In this document: in pieces, positions 13,684 to 22,272 of the stretch
How the letters are laid out: every line of letters starts with the position of its first letter
Numbering within the stretch: the first letter of the stretch is position 1
Assembly (NCBI GenBank): GCA_947253305.1
Contig: CAMXYZ010000006.1
Span: forward strand, 1 to 29,088
From: an uncultured Helcococcus sp.
GTDB lineage: Bacteria; Bacillota; Clostridia; Tissierellales; Peptoniphilaceae
DNA: 29,088 nucleotides
Direction of reading: 5' to 3'
The notes under the pieces: generated by a model
Database searches by the model: none
Seen by the model: only the letters and a program-made list of their open reading frames with translations
Told to the model about the DNA's origin: nothing
Position numbers and translations under genes: made by a program

Positions 13684-15138
13684 CTATTTTCTAAAATCTC
13701 TATTAACTTCATTTAATAAAGTATTCTTTAGTTCCCAAAGTTGTTTTGATAAGTCAACTTTATATAATTGAGGATGATCGAATCTCTTATATTCATCCCA
13801 AAGTGTGTCTACATCATTTTTACAATATTCTCTAATTTCTTCTATATTTGGTCTATCATATACTAATTTACCATTTTCATATATTGGCACTAATAAAGGT
13901 TTTACATAAAACTCGTTAAAGGTCTTAGTTTTCCAAGTATATAGAGGGTGGAATATTGTTAGAGGTTGGCTCTCATCAATTTCTTCATCTACCAATGTAA
14001 TTAAATCCGCCTTTGCTTTATCAGTATTCTTGTCGTATATTCTATAAACTTGTTTTACACCAGGTGTGGTAATTTTAGAGATGTTTTCTGATACCTTAAT
14101 TCTAGGAATAACTTTTCCATCTCTTTCAATTGCAATTAATTTATATACACCACCAAATACTGGATTTGATTTTGAAGTTATCAATCTTTCACCAACTCCA
14201 TAGGAATCAATTTGTCCACCTTGAAGTCTGATATCTTGTATTTTGAATTCGTCTAGACTAGATGAAGCTACTATTTTACAGTCTTCATATCCAGCTTCGT
14301 CAAGCATTTTTCTAGCTTGTTTTGATAGGAATGCTAAGTCGCCAGAGTCTAGCCTTATACCTTTTGGTCTCTTTCCTAATGGTTTAAGAACATCATCAAA
14401 TACTTTTATTGCATTTGGTACTCCAGTTTTAAGAGTATTATAAGTGTCTACCAATAATACTGTATCATCAGGATATGTTTGTGCATATATTTTGAATGCT
14501 TCATATTCATTATCAAAAGATTGAATCCATGAATGGGCCATAGTGCCAAATGCTGGAATAGCCATCTCAAAATCTGTCAATGTATTTGCACTTCCTACAG
14601 CTCCAGCAATATAGGCCGCTCTTGCACCGTAGTTTGCAGCATCTGCTCCATGTGCTCTTCTTGAACCGAATTCCATAACAGCTTTTCCATCTGCAGCCCT
14701 TACAATTCTATTTGTCTTTGTAGCAACCATGGATTGATGATTAACTAATAAAAGTAGCATTGTTTCAAGTAATTGGGCCTGTATGAAAGGTCCTCTAACA
14801 GTTATTAATGGTTCATTTGGAAATACAACTGAACCCTCTCTAACTGCTCTGATATCACATTCGAATTTCAAATCACTTAAATATTCTAAAAATCCTTCGT
14901 CAAATATTTTTTTACTTCTTAAAAATTCAATTTCTTCTTCTGTAAAATGTAAATTTTCGATATATTCAATTACACTATCTAGTCCACTTGTAATAGCGAA
15001 TACTGCATCATCTGGTGCACTTCTAAAATAAAGATCATAATGGGCAATTGTATCTTTATAACCGCTGACATAATAAGCGTTTGCCATAGTTAATTCATAG
15101 AAGTCCATTAAGAGTGACAAATTTCTATTTTGTAACAT
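13684..15138 (-). CDS. pncB: Nicotinate phosphoribosyltransferase
   Basis: 484 aa from the ATG at 15138-15136, five bases after GGAGG; an ATG four codons further out overlaps that site and is rejected. It joins nicotinate and PRPP to give nicotinate mononucleotide, the entry step of NAD salvage. Marks are the N-terminal LLMDFYELTMANAYY, FGSRRAHGADAA, and GTMAHSWIQSF containing the phosphorylated His. VDTYNTLKTG, IRLDSGDLA and IVASSSLDEF bind the phosphates, and GVGERLITS is also present. Length matches the ~490-residue Gram-positive form. It heads a two-gene operon with a PfkB-type kinase; why these are paired is unclear. Confidence 0.95.
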   Translation of the reverse strand: MLQNRNLSLLMDFYELTMANAYYVSGYKDTIAHYDLYFRSAPDDAVFAITSGLDSVIEYIENLHFTEEEIEFLRSKKIFDEGFLEYLSDLKFECDIRAVREGSVVFPNEPLITVRGPFIQAQLLETMLLLLVNHQSMVATKTNRIVRAADGKAVMEFGSRRAHGADAANYGARAAYIAGAVGSANTLTDFEMAIPAFGTMAHSWIQSFDNEYEAFKIYAQTYPDDTVLLVDTYNTLKTGVPNAIKVFDDVLKPLGKRPKGIRLDSGDLAFLSKQARKMLDEAGYEDCKIVASSSLDEFKIQDIRLQGGQIDSYGVGERLITSKSNPVFGGVYKLIAIERDGKVIPRIKVSENISKITTPGVKQVYRIYDKNTDKAKADLITLVDEEIDESQPLTIFHPLYTWKTKTFNEFYVKPLLVPIYENGKLVYDRPNIEEIREYCKNDVDTLWDEYKRFDHPQLYKVDLSKQLWELKNTLLNEVNRDFRK

Positions 15139-15203
15139 ATTATCCTCCATAATTTCTGTTGTTTTAATTATATAATAAGAATTACATAAATGCTAAATTT
15201 TTG

Positions 15204-15212
15204 TGATAAAAT
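15204..15212 (+). promoter_or_regulatory. Extended -10 promoter of the SPOUT-HAD-CDF operon
   Basis: TGATAAAAT ends exactly 17 bases before the ATG at 15230, with AAAAGGAG between. No -35 at the standard distance. The predicted leader is about 10 bases and begins at the ribosome binding site. Confidence 0.55.
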
Positions 15213-15229
15213 AATAAAAGGAGCAAAAT

Positions 15230-15940
15230 ATGCAAAAATTTAAAAAATATAAAAAAAATGATAAGCATTCTTACACATTTGGAGCTTTTCCTACATTAGA
15301 ACTCATTAGAAGCAATAATTACAATATTATTGCGATTTTTATTGACGATAAATATAATGATAAAGAAAATTTAATTAAAGAATTAGAAGATAAAAATATT
15401 TATTACGAGATAGCACCAAATGTAATAAAAAGAATATCTAATAAAGAAAATACTTATCTAGTTGGAGTATTTGAAAAGAAAAATTACAAATTAGAGAGAA
15501 ATAATCATATAATTTTACATGATATATCTGATATGGGAAATCTAGGAACTATAATTCGCTCGATGCTCGCTTTTGGATACAAGGATTTAGCACTTATAGG
15601 AAATGTTGCAGACATCTATAATCCTAAGGTGATAAGGGCGTCTATGGGTGCTTTTTTCAAGATAAGATTTACCCATTATGATACAATTGAAAAATACATG
15701 GAAGAATTCGATAATAAATTATATATGTTTATGCTTTCTAATGATATGAAAGATAGTATATTTAATAAAAAATTAGCTTCACCATATTCTCTAGTATTTG
15801 GGAATGAGGGAGCGGGACTTCCTAATGAATTTGAAAAATTTGGGGAAAAGATATTTATACCGCAAAGTGATGAAGTTGATAGTTTGAATTTACCTATTGC
15901 AGTTTCAATAGGGCTATATGAATTTGGAGGGAAAAGATGA
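15230..15940 (+). CDS. TrmH/SpoU-family RNA 2'-O-methyltransferase
   Basis: 236 aa. A short N-terminal substrate-binding part (to about residue 85) includes LELIRSNNYNIIAIFIDD. The SPOUT knot follows with the three SpoU motifs: motif 1 DISDMGNLGTIIRSMLAFG (residue N-x-G...R), motif 2 LVFGNEGAGLP, motif 3 VDSLNLPIAVSIGLYE. It should transfer a methyl from SAM to a 2'-OH of rRNA or tRNA; the target base cannot be told from sequence. AAAGGAG lies seven bases before the ATG. The stop overlaps the next gene by four bases (ATGA). Confidence 0.92.
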   Translation: MQKFKKYKKNDKHSYTFGAFPTLELIRSNNYNIIAIFIDDKYNDKENLIKELEDKNIYYEIAPNVIKRISNKENTYLVGVFEKKNYKLERNNHIILHDISDMGNLGTIIRSMLAFGYKDLALIGNVADIYNPKVIRASMGAFFKIRFTHYDTIEKYMEEFDNKLYMFMLSNDMKDSIFNKKLASPYSLVFGNEGAGLPNEFEKFGEKIFIPQSDEVDSLNLPIAVSIGLYEFGGKR

Positions 15941-16608
15941 AATTATTAGCGTTTGATGTTGATGGTACAGTTTTAGATACATTAGATTCAATTATACATC
16001 ATGTAAATGAATCTTTACATGAGAATGGTTTTTATAGAGTTGATGACAGGGAATATTTTAAGAAGATATTGGGATATGGATCAAAATATTTAATCGAAAA
16101 AGCACTTATTTTTCCATATAATCATATTTATGATAAAAATCTTACAGACGAGATTTTAGAATATTATATGAAAAGATATGAAAAGGAACCTTCATATTTA
16201 ACTAAACCATATCCAGGTATGAAAGAACTACTAGTAAAATTAAAAGAAGAAGGATATATATTAGTGGCATATTCTAACAAGCCACACGATGTTCTAATTA
16301 AAGTTATGTCCGATATATTTGAAGAAGGTATATTCGATGAAATTGAAGGAATTAAACCAGGAGCTCCTACTAAACCAGATCCTACAGTTCTAAATGATAT
16401 TATTGAAAAATATGGCGTGACGAAAGAAGAAGCATGCTATATAGGAGATAGTGATGTAGATATGGAAACTGCTAAAAATGCCGGAGTTCATGCGATAGCG
16501 GTGACATGGGGATTTAGAACGAGAGAACAATTAGAAGAATTAAAACCGGAGTATATCGTAGATAATGAAGAAGAGTTAAAAGAAGTGATCGATAGATTGA
16601 AGGATTAG
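15937..16608 (+). CDS. HAD-superfamily phosphatase (phosphoglycolate phosphatase-like)
   Basis: 223 aa. HAD motif I is FDVDGTVLDT (nucleophile Asp7, acid Asp9). A helical cap domain spans about 15-85. Motif II is YSNKP, motif III the Lys in PTKPDPT and motif IV YIGDSDVDMETAKNAG. The layout is subclass I (Gph/PpaX type), acting on small phosphates; substrate not determined. Coupled to the methyltransferase upstream by a 4-base overlap and one base away from the next start, so it is the middle gene of a three-gene operon. Confidence 0.9.
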   Translation: MKLLAFDVDGTVLDTLDSIIHHVNESLHENGFYRVDDREYFKKILGYGSKYLIEKALIFPYNHIYDKNLTDEILEYYMKRYEKEPSYLTKPYPGMKELLVKLKEEGYILVAYSNKPHDVLIKVMSDIFEEGIFDEIEGIKPGAPTKPDPTVLNDIIEKYGVTKEEACYIGDSDVDMETAKNAGVHAIAVTWGFRTREQLEELKPEYIVDNEEELKEVIDRLKD

Positions 16609-16609
16609 G

Positions 16610-17593
16610 ATGTTTAATTTTTTAGTCAAAAAATTCATTAAATCGGATGATTTCACAATAAAAGAAAATAGAGATAATTTAATAAAACTCTCTGGAATAA
16701 TGGGACTTATTATTAATATTTTTCTATTTATTATAAAGCTTACAATAGGGCTATTTATTAATTCAATATCGATAATTTCAGATTCGATAAATAATTTATC
16801 CGACTCACTTACTTCCATTGTGACTATTATCGGTGCAATTATATCTAATAAGCCGGCTGATGAAAATCATCCCTATGGTCATGGTAGGACTGAATATGTG
16901 GTGACTATGTTTGTGGGTGTATTCATACTTGTAGTATCGATACAATTACTAATTTCTGCAGTAAAGAGCATTATTTTACCAGATCCAATTAAATATTCAA
17001 AATATACAATAATAATATTAGTAATTTCAATACTATTAAAAATGTATATGTATTTTTACAATAGATATGTGGCAAAAAAAGCAGAATCAGTATTAAATTC
17101 CGGTGTAGCTAAAGATAGTATTAATGATGTATTTGCTACAAGTTTTGTTCTAATTTCAATATTAGTATATATTTATACAGGGTACAATATTGATGGTTAT
17201 ATCGGTGTAATTATATCATTAATTGTATTTAAGACTGGACTAGACCTAATATTAGAAACTGGTGTTATCCTATTAGGTGAGCAGATTCCAGAGTCCATGA
17301 GAGATGAGATGCGGGATATCATTTTACAGGGAAAATATATTGAGGGAGTTCACAAGATAGAAATTCATGAATATGGTCCAGGAAAATTTTATGGTTCTTG
17401 TCATGTTGAAGTACCTGCCAATATTGATATGTTTTCAATGCATAAGATTATAAATGAAGTAGAATTAAATGTATATAAAAAACTTGGAGTAGAACTTTCT
17501 ATACATTGCGACCCAATTTATTTATTGGAAGAAGATCATTTCTATAGAGTAAAAGATATAAAAGAATTTGAGAAGATAGATTTAGATGAATAA
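16610..17593 (+). CDS. Cation diffusion facilitator (CDF) exporter, likely Mn2+
   Basis: 327 aa. Six transmembrane helices (about 28-50, 54-80, 98-118, 131-150, 175-195, 200-220) and a C-terminal metallochaperone-like domain from about 232 (GVHKIEIHEYGPGKFYGSCHV). HPYGHGR follows helix 2, as in all CDFs. The transport site has D58 and N62 in helix 2 and D169 and D173 in helix 5. Zn-type members carry HxxxD in helix 5, while DxxxD with an Asn/Asp pair is the pattern of Mn-type members such as MntE. Metal choice is therefore inferred as Mn2+. Only a weak AGGATTAGG precedes the ATG, which lies one base after the phosphatase stop; coupling is likely. Confidence 0.88.
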   Translation: MFNFLVKKFIKSDDFTIKENRDNLIKLSGIMGLIINIFLFIIKLTIGLFINSISIISDSINNLSDSLTSIVTIIGAIISNKPADENHPYGHGRTEYVVTMFVGVFILVVSIQLLISAVKSIILPDPIKYSKYTIIILVISILLKMYMYFYNRYVAKKAESVLNSGVAKDSINDVFATSFVLISILVYIYTGYNIDGYIGVIISLIVFKTGLDLILETGVILLGEQIPESMRDEMRDIILQGKYIEGVHKIEIHEYGPGKFYGSCHVEVPANIDMFSMHKIINEVELNVYKKLGVELSIHCDPIYLLEEDHFYRVKDIKEFEKIDLDE

Positions 17594-17912
17594 AGGTGAA
17601 GTTTAACAAATTTATAATTACAAAAATATATTAGAGCCTTAAAATAAGGTATCCACATAAACTTATATCTAATACCAGAGTTACATTAAAGCTTACTCTG
17701 GTATTACTTTGTTCCTTTTCTCTCCGTATGGGTAGGTAATTTTTATGCTGTATTATCCTTTATTATTTTGGTGTATTAGTACAAATATACAATTGTGGAT
17801 TTATTCTTATAAAGTTATATATCGTGTAAAGAGACAGCACAAAGAAAACGTTGACATATATAAGTAAATAAATTATAATTTTATTAATCAAATATTAGGA
17901 GGGGATATCAAT
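17594..17912. other. 319-base non-coding region
   Basis: No supported gene. It holds a hairpin with arms AATACCAGAGT (17671-17681) and ACTCTGGTATT (17695-17705) followed by ACTTTGTTCC, a weak terminator for the CDF operon because the T-tract is poor. A consensus promoter at 17851-17879 serves the next gene. The stretch 17710-17745 loosely resembles the end of a specificity-subunit gene but is too short to call. Confidence 0.6.
17851..17879 (+). promoter_or_regulatory. Perfect consensus promoter of the secreted-protein gene
   Basis: TTGACA (17851-17856), 17 bases, TATAAT (17874-17879): both hexamers and the spacing are exact. It is the strongest promoter in the window and predicts high constitutive expression unless repressed. 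Confidence 0.9.
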
Positions 17913-18482
17913 ATGAAAAAAACGTTAAAAATTTTTAGTTTTGTTTTAGCTATTATGTTAGTTAGCAATATTATAATTCCTATAATATCATTAGCGAATA
18001 ATGATATTACAGAAGTTGAAGTAACTATATATGAAGATGAAGACAGAATTATTACTACTAAAATGCCAAAGAATCTTGCTGAAAATAAAATATATTTGGA
18101 TTATATTGTTAGCACACAAATTCAGCCAATGCTTAAAGAACTTGAAAAACCTCTAGGAGGATGTTCTTTAGAATTAAGAAAAGTATTGATACAACCCTTT
18201 TTTGTTACTCCAGAACAACCTAAGACTCCAGATAGAAAACTTCTAAAACCTTGTAAGACATGGACATTATCTGATGTAAAATCTAGAGTAGGTGTCCCAG
18301 CTTGGACAAAATATGTAAATGTGTTAACAATGAGAGGAGCTGAAGCTGGTTTAGCCGCATTACTCGCTCATAAAGGAATTTCTGGAAGAAAAGCAATGAT
18401 AGCCGCTCTTCCTTTACTTTTTTTAGATATTTATGTATCTTTTGTTAATGCGCATGATAAATATTGGTCAGAAAATTTGTAA
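17913..18482 (+). CDS. Secreted protein with hydrophobic C-terminal tail (possible bacteriocin precursor)
   Basis: 189 aa, family not recognised. A Sec signal peptide covers residues 1-28 (MKKTLK, long hydrophobic core, likely cut at SLA-NN). The mature part begins acidic and has two cysteines (GGCSLEL, KPCKTW) that could form a disulphide. It ends in a cationic then hydrophobic, small-residue-rich tail: RGAEAGLAALLAHKG, SGRKAMIAALPLLFLDIY. Such a tail is what membrane-active peptides look like. AGGAGGGG precedes the ATG and the promoter is perfect. A four-helix small membrane protein follows 98 bases later, the size and type of a bacteriocin immunity protein. The bacteriocin role is inference only; a secreted structural or host-directed protein remains possible. 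Confidence 0.75.
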   Translation: MKKTLKIFSFVLAIMLVSNIIIPIISLANNDITEVEVTIYEDEDRIITTKMPKNLAENKIYLDYIVSTQIQPMLKELEKPLGGCSLELRKVLIQPFFVTPEQPKTPDRKLLKPCKTWTLSDVKSRVGVPAWTKYVNVLTMRGAEAGLAALLAHKGISGRKAMIAALPLLFLDIYVSFVNAHDKYWSENL

Positions 18483-18580
18483 TTGTTAGAAACTCGAAAA
18501 ATAAAGGCGATAAGACAGTGTATATATGAAAATCTAAAGGGAGATTACCCAAAAGTTTTTAATATAATAGAAAGGGTTAA

Positions 18581-18898
18581 ATGGTGAAAAAAGCAATATA
18601 TTCTTTAATTTATTCCTTAATCATTTTTTCATATTTCCTATTAAATGAAATAAATTCTTCGTTTAAGAGTACAATTTTACTTTTAATATTATTTGTATGT
18701 TCAATGTATTTTAACAGAGATTCTAAGTTTAAAAAAAATAGTGGAATTTATTTATTAATTCTATCTGGAATTTTGATTATTCCAAATACTATTATAGTAT
18801 CTCAGAAATTAGATCATTTATTTATAAGTTCTATATTTGATGGTGTTATTATTTCTACAATGTGTTTTATATTATTAAACTATTATATATATGAATAA
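18581..18898 (+). CDS. Small four-helix membrane protein (possible immunity protein)
   Basis: 105 aa, family not recognised. Nearly all of it is membrane-embedded, with helices at about 5-22, 29-44, 54-73 and 80-103. Short loops carry the only charges (NRDSKFKKN, SQKLDH). The ATG at 18581 follows AGAAAGGG; a GTG one codon later is possible. A TATAAT at 18563-18568 lies just before it, but a matching -35 is missing, so it may be read from the strong promoter of the secreted protein. Size, topology and position fit a self-immunity partner of that protein (inference). Confidence 0.65.
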   Translation: MVKKAIYSLIYSLIIFSYFLLNEINSSFKSTILLLILFVCSMYFNRDSKFKKNSGIYLLILSGILIIPNTIIVSQKLDHLFISSIFDGVIISTMCFILLNYYIYE

Positions 18899-19034
18899 TA
18901 AAACTACAAAAATAATTAAGATAATAAATGAGATGGTTCTCAAAAATAGAAAGGATTATATAAGATTTGTAAAAATCATTATAATTAATTTTAATCGTAT
19001 GCAAGAATAATAATTGTCGTATAAACTGAGAATT

Positions 19035-19090
19035 AAAAGGTGATGAGCAGAATAGTTTTAACTAATCTGCAACATCGCCTTTATTTTTTA
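19035..19090. terminator. Long hairpin terminator between convergent genes
   Basis: Outer arms AGGTGATG and CATCGCCT (one G-T pair), inner GCAGA/TCTGC and TAGTT/AACTA with one A-A mismatch. Plus-strand TTTATTTTTTA and minus-strand CCTTTTAATT follow. It abuts the permease stop codon and should work in both directions. Confidence 0.8.
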
Positions 19091-20533
19091 TTATTGCATA
19101 GCTTCTTTTTCATCTTGTCTCTTTCTAATCATTGGTAATATAATACCTAGTCCGATTAGAATTAGAGGTGTTAGTACGTTAAGTGCTAATTGAAGAGGAT
19201 CTTCTGAATACATACCTAATATACATGATGCTAATGTTACGAAGAAACACCACCATCCAAAGAATTTTGCTACCACATTATTTTTTACAAATACATAATC
19301 TCTCTTGAATTTTTCATTATTTTTTCTTAAAAATACATATGCTAAGAATACCCATAGATATCTTAATGGCATAGTAATTGAATTTAATTTAGTTAATTGT
19401 TTTAATACTGTAGCTGCCCCAGGAACTAGGATTTGAGATAATATTAATGTTGAACATAATATGACTATCATCCAGATTCCATTTACAAAGGCTCCGTGCT
19501 TGTTTCTCTTTAGTAGAGATTTAGGTATATATCTCTTTGTGTTTTCGTCATCTAATAACATTCTTAAAGGAGCATCAATACTTAATAATAATGTTGAAAG
19601 TTGTCCTATTAAATTAGCAACAGCATAAATTATTAAGAATGTATTTCCTACTCCATAATATTCACCAAGCTTTTGGAATGACCAATATGCACCATTTGAT
19701 AGATATGAATCAAATTGTTGTGGAGATTCATTGATGATATTTGGGTCAAACATCATTCCCATAGCGATAGTACCAAATATAGCGCAAACTACAACCATTA
19801 TTGCTGCGAATATAACTGCTTTAGGGAAGTTCTTTGCTGGATCACCATCTGTATTATTAACATATGGAGATATTTTCTCAATACCACCAACTGCAAATAC
19901 TAGTATTGAAAGATTTGCCAAATACTGAAGATTTATTGTCGGTATTAATTTATTAAAGCTCCAATCCATTTTTAAATATGTTGCATTAGGATTAATAGCT
20001 GGTGCTGCAAACATCATTAATATGAATAATATTGACATAACAAACATTGAAGAACCAGCGATAGTTGCTAGATTCTTTAATGGATTAAGTCCTTTTGACG
20101 CTATGAAACAAAATATTAAGAATATAGCTAATGTTGCTAATTGAATATAAATTGTTGGCATTGAGTCATAAGTTTGAGCATCTTGAAATATTATCCAAGA
20201 TAGTGCTTTTAGTCCACCTGAACCTTTTGAAGCTATATATGTAATATGTACTGCCCAATATGTCCAACCTGCATAATAAGCTAACTTTGTAGTTGAAGTT
20301 TCTTGTATCCAAGAAGTAACTCCACCACCGTGATCTTTAAATGCTGAACCTAGTTCACCAACCATAAGCGCATAAGGAATAAAGTATAATGCGAACATCA
20401 GTAGCCATGAAAAGATTACCTGAATACCATTAAAGAATACGAATCCGTTAACTACGTTTCCAAATCCCCAAAGGGTTGAAAAACACATGAAAGCGAGCGC
20501 GTACCATTTAATTTTCTTTTGGGAATCATCCAT
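19091..20533 (-). CDS. APC-family amino-acid permease (GadC/YjeM-like)
   Basis: 480 aa, about 12 transmembrane helices. It most resembles the glutamate:GABA antiporter-type branch of the amino acid/polyamine/organocation superfamily. Helix 1 reads FMCFSTLWGFGNVVNGFVF, with the unwound Gly motif that binds the amino-acid backbone. Other marks are ELGSAFKDHGGGVTSW in the first loop and FAVGGIEKISPYV in helix 6. Substrate cannot be fixed; no decarboxylase is adjacent. AGGAGG lies eight bases before the ATG. Monocistronic, between a bidirectional terminator and a divergent 270-base AT-rich region. Confidence 0.9.
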   Translation of the reverse strand: MDDSQKKIKWYALAFMCFSTLWGFGNVVNGFVFFNGIQVIFSWLLMFALYFIPYALMVGELGSAFKDHGGGVTSWIQETSTTKLAYYAGWTYWAVHITYIASKGSGGLKALSWIIFQDAQTYDSMPTIYIQLATLAIFLIFCFIASKGLNPLKNLATIAGSSMFVMSILFILMMFAAPAINPNATYLKMDWSFNKLIPTINLQYLANLSILVFAVGGIEKISPYVNNTDGDPAKNFPKAVIFAAIMVVVCAIFGTIAMGMMFDPNIINESPQQFDSYLSNGAYWSFQKLGEYYGVGNTFLIIYAVANLIGQLSTLLLSIDAPLRMLLDDENTKRYIPKSLLKRNKHGAFVNGIWMIVILCSTLILSQILVPGAATVLKQLTKLNSITMPLRYLWVFLAYVFLRKNNEKFKRDYVFVKNNVVAKFFGWWCFFVTLASCILGMYSEDPLQLALNVLTPLILIGLGIILPMIRKRQDEKEAMQ

Positions 20534-20777
20534 TTTTCTTTCCTCCTATTTTATCTATATATATAATATTCACAGATTAACTCGATATTGTCAAGTTTAT
20601 GACATATTTATTCATAATAATAAAGCTAAAATATATTAAAAATAATAAAATAAATGCTGAAAAAATAGTAATATATTTATTGAATTGATTCAAAACTATA
20701 TATTAATATTTATAAATTCATTCATTATCAAAAAAGCAAAGGAAATTTCAATAAATAATTTAAATTTTTCTCATATA

Positions 20778-20786
20778 TGATAAAAT
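20778..20786 (+). promoter_or_regulatory. Extended -10 promoter of the sua5-rpiB-upp operon
   Basis: TGATAAAAT ends exactly 17 bases before the ATG at 20804, with TTTAAGGAG between. Arrangement identical to that at 15204. The preceding 240 bases are very AT-rich with no clear -35. Confidence 0.55.
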
Positions 20787-20803
20787 AATTTAAGGAGTTC
20801 AGG

Positions 20804-21826
20804 ATGAAAAAAACTAAGATATTTGATGGATATAATGAAGAAGAATTAAATATTGCAGCACGAATCATTAAATCAGGTGGTCTGGTAGCAATACCAACCG
20901 AAACCGTATATGGATTAGCAGCGGATGGTTTAAATAGTAAAGCTATAAGAAAAATATTTGTAGCTAAGGATAGACCTATGGATAATCCTTTAATATTACA
21001 TATATCTGATATTAATGATATCTATAGATTATCTAGTGATTTAAGCGAACAAAATATTGAAATATTAAAAGAAATCTGGCCAGGTCCACTGACAGTCATA
21101 GTAAAAAAATCGAGTATAATCCCAGACGAAGTAAGCGCTGGGCTTGATACTGTGGCTATAAGAGTACCTGGCAATGAATTAACTAGAAGATTTATTGAAA
21201 AATGTGAGACTCCATTGGCGGCACCATCTGCAAATTTATCAAGCAAGCCATCTCCTACAAGTGTAGCTTCAGTATATGAAGATATGAATGGTAGAATTGA
21301 TGCGATAATAGATGGTGGAAATTCTGAAATAGGAATAGAGTCAACTGTATTAGATTTAACTTCTGATATACCAAAGATATTGAGACCTGGATATTTTACT
21401 AAAGAAAAGTTAGAAAGATACTGGGAAAGAGTCGATATTGATGATTCGATAATAGATAAAGATTCAACACCAAAATCTCCGGGACAAAAGTACAAACATT
21501 ATGCGCCAAATACCAAAGTATTAGTATTAATTGGTTCAGATGATGATTTTAGAACAGAAGTAAATAAATTATTAAAAGAGAATTCTAATATTGGAATTAT
21601 GACTTTTGATAATGATAAGAATTTTTTTGACACATATAATATAATATATATGGGGAATAAAAATAATTTAGAGTATATGGGAAGTATACTTTTTGACAGC
21701 TTAAGAAATCTAGATCACAAAAATCTAGATTTAATAGTAGTAAGAGGAGTAGAAGAGAAAGGTTACGGTTTAAGTATAATGAATCGCCTTAAAAAATCTG
21801 CTTCAGAAAATGTAAGGAGGTTATAA
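20804..21826 (+). CDS. sua5: L-threonylcarbamoyladenylate synthase (Sua5)
   Basis: 340 aa, the two-domain Sua5 form rather than the short TsaC. It makes threonylcarbamoyl-AMP from Thr, bicarbonate and ATP, the first step of t6A37 tRNA modification. The YrdC domain (about 10-200) shows GGLVAIPTETVYGLAADG, KDRPMDNPLILHI, WPGPLTVIVKKS, TVAIRVPG and APSANLSSKPSPT. The linker SPGQKYKHYAP and a Rossmann-like C-terminal domain (about 235-340) are typical of Sua5. The stop TAA shares its last base with the rpiB start. Upstream prfA/prmC, often next to this gene, are not here. Confidence 0.95.
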   Translation: MKKTKIFDGYNEEELNIAARIIKSGGLVAIPTETVYGLAADGLNSKAIRKIFVAKDRPMDNPLILHISDINDIYRLSSDLSEQNIEILKEIWPGPLTVIVKKSSIIPDEVSAGLDTVAIRVPGNELTRRFIEKCETPLAAPSANLSSKPSPTSVASVYEDMNGRIDAIIDGGNSEIGIESTVLDLTSDIPKILRPGYFTKEKLERYWERVDIDDSIIDKDSTPKSPGQKYKHYAPNTKVLVLIGSDDDFRTEVNKLLKENSNIGIMTFDNDKNFFDTYNIIYMGNKNNLEYMGSILFDSLRNLDHKNLDLIVVRGVEEKGYGLSIMNRLKKSASENVRRL

Positions 21827-22254
21827 TGAAAATAAGTATAGCATCTGATCATGCAGGATATGATTTAAAAGAAGAAATTAAATCATATTTATTAGAAAAA
21901 GGTCATGAAGTAATTGATGAAGGTACAGATAGTTTAGAATCAGTAGACTATCCAGATTATGCAAAAAAACTTACAAAGCATGTTTTAGACAATACTGCTG
22001 ATATTGGTATAGGCATCTGTGGAACTGGAATTGGTATGAATATAGCATGCAATAAAGTAAAAGGAATTAGAGCTGCACTTTGTTCAGATCCTTTAAGTGC
22101 ATCATTATCACGTATGCATAATAGCGCAAATGTTCTTAATTTGGGCGCTAGAATTATAGGTGATGAGCTAGCTAAAGATATTGTCGATAATTTCATAGAA
22201 AGTAAATTCGAAGCTGGAAGACATCAAAGAAGAATTGACAAATTAGAATTATAA
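21826..22254 (+). CDS. rpiB: Ribose-5-phosphate isomerase B
   Basis: 142 aa, standard length. It interconverts ribose 5-phosphate and ribulose 5-phosphate in the pentose phosphate pathway. The N-terminal ASDHAGYDLKEEI carries the D8-H9 pair. ICGTGIGMNIACNKVKGIRAA holds the catalytic Cys65, and HNSANVLNLGARI binds the phosphate. A homologous LacB is unlikely because no LacA partner is present. AAGGAGG lies within the end of sua5, and the one-base overlap indicates coupled translation. Confidence 0.95.
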   Translation: MKISIASDHAGYDLKEEIKSYLLEKGHEVIDEGTDSLESVDYPDYAKKLTKHVLDNTADIGIGICGTGIGMNIACNKVKGIRAALCSDPLSASLSRMHNSANVLNLGARIIGDELAKDIVDNFIESKFEAGRHQRRIDKLEL

Positions 22255-22272
22255 AAAATTACAGGAGGAGCG

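Noticed and set aside
17695..17745. Possible tail of another specificity-subunit gene (FSPYG-stop on the plus strand)
   Set aside because: Only five or six residues resemble the usual LPYG ending; chance similarity cannot be excluded.
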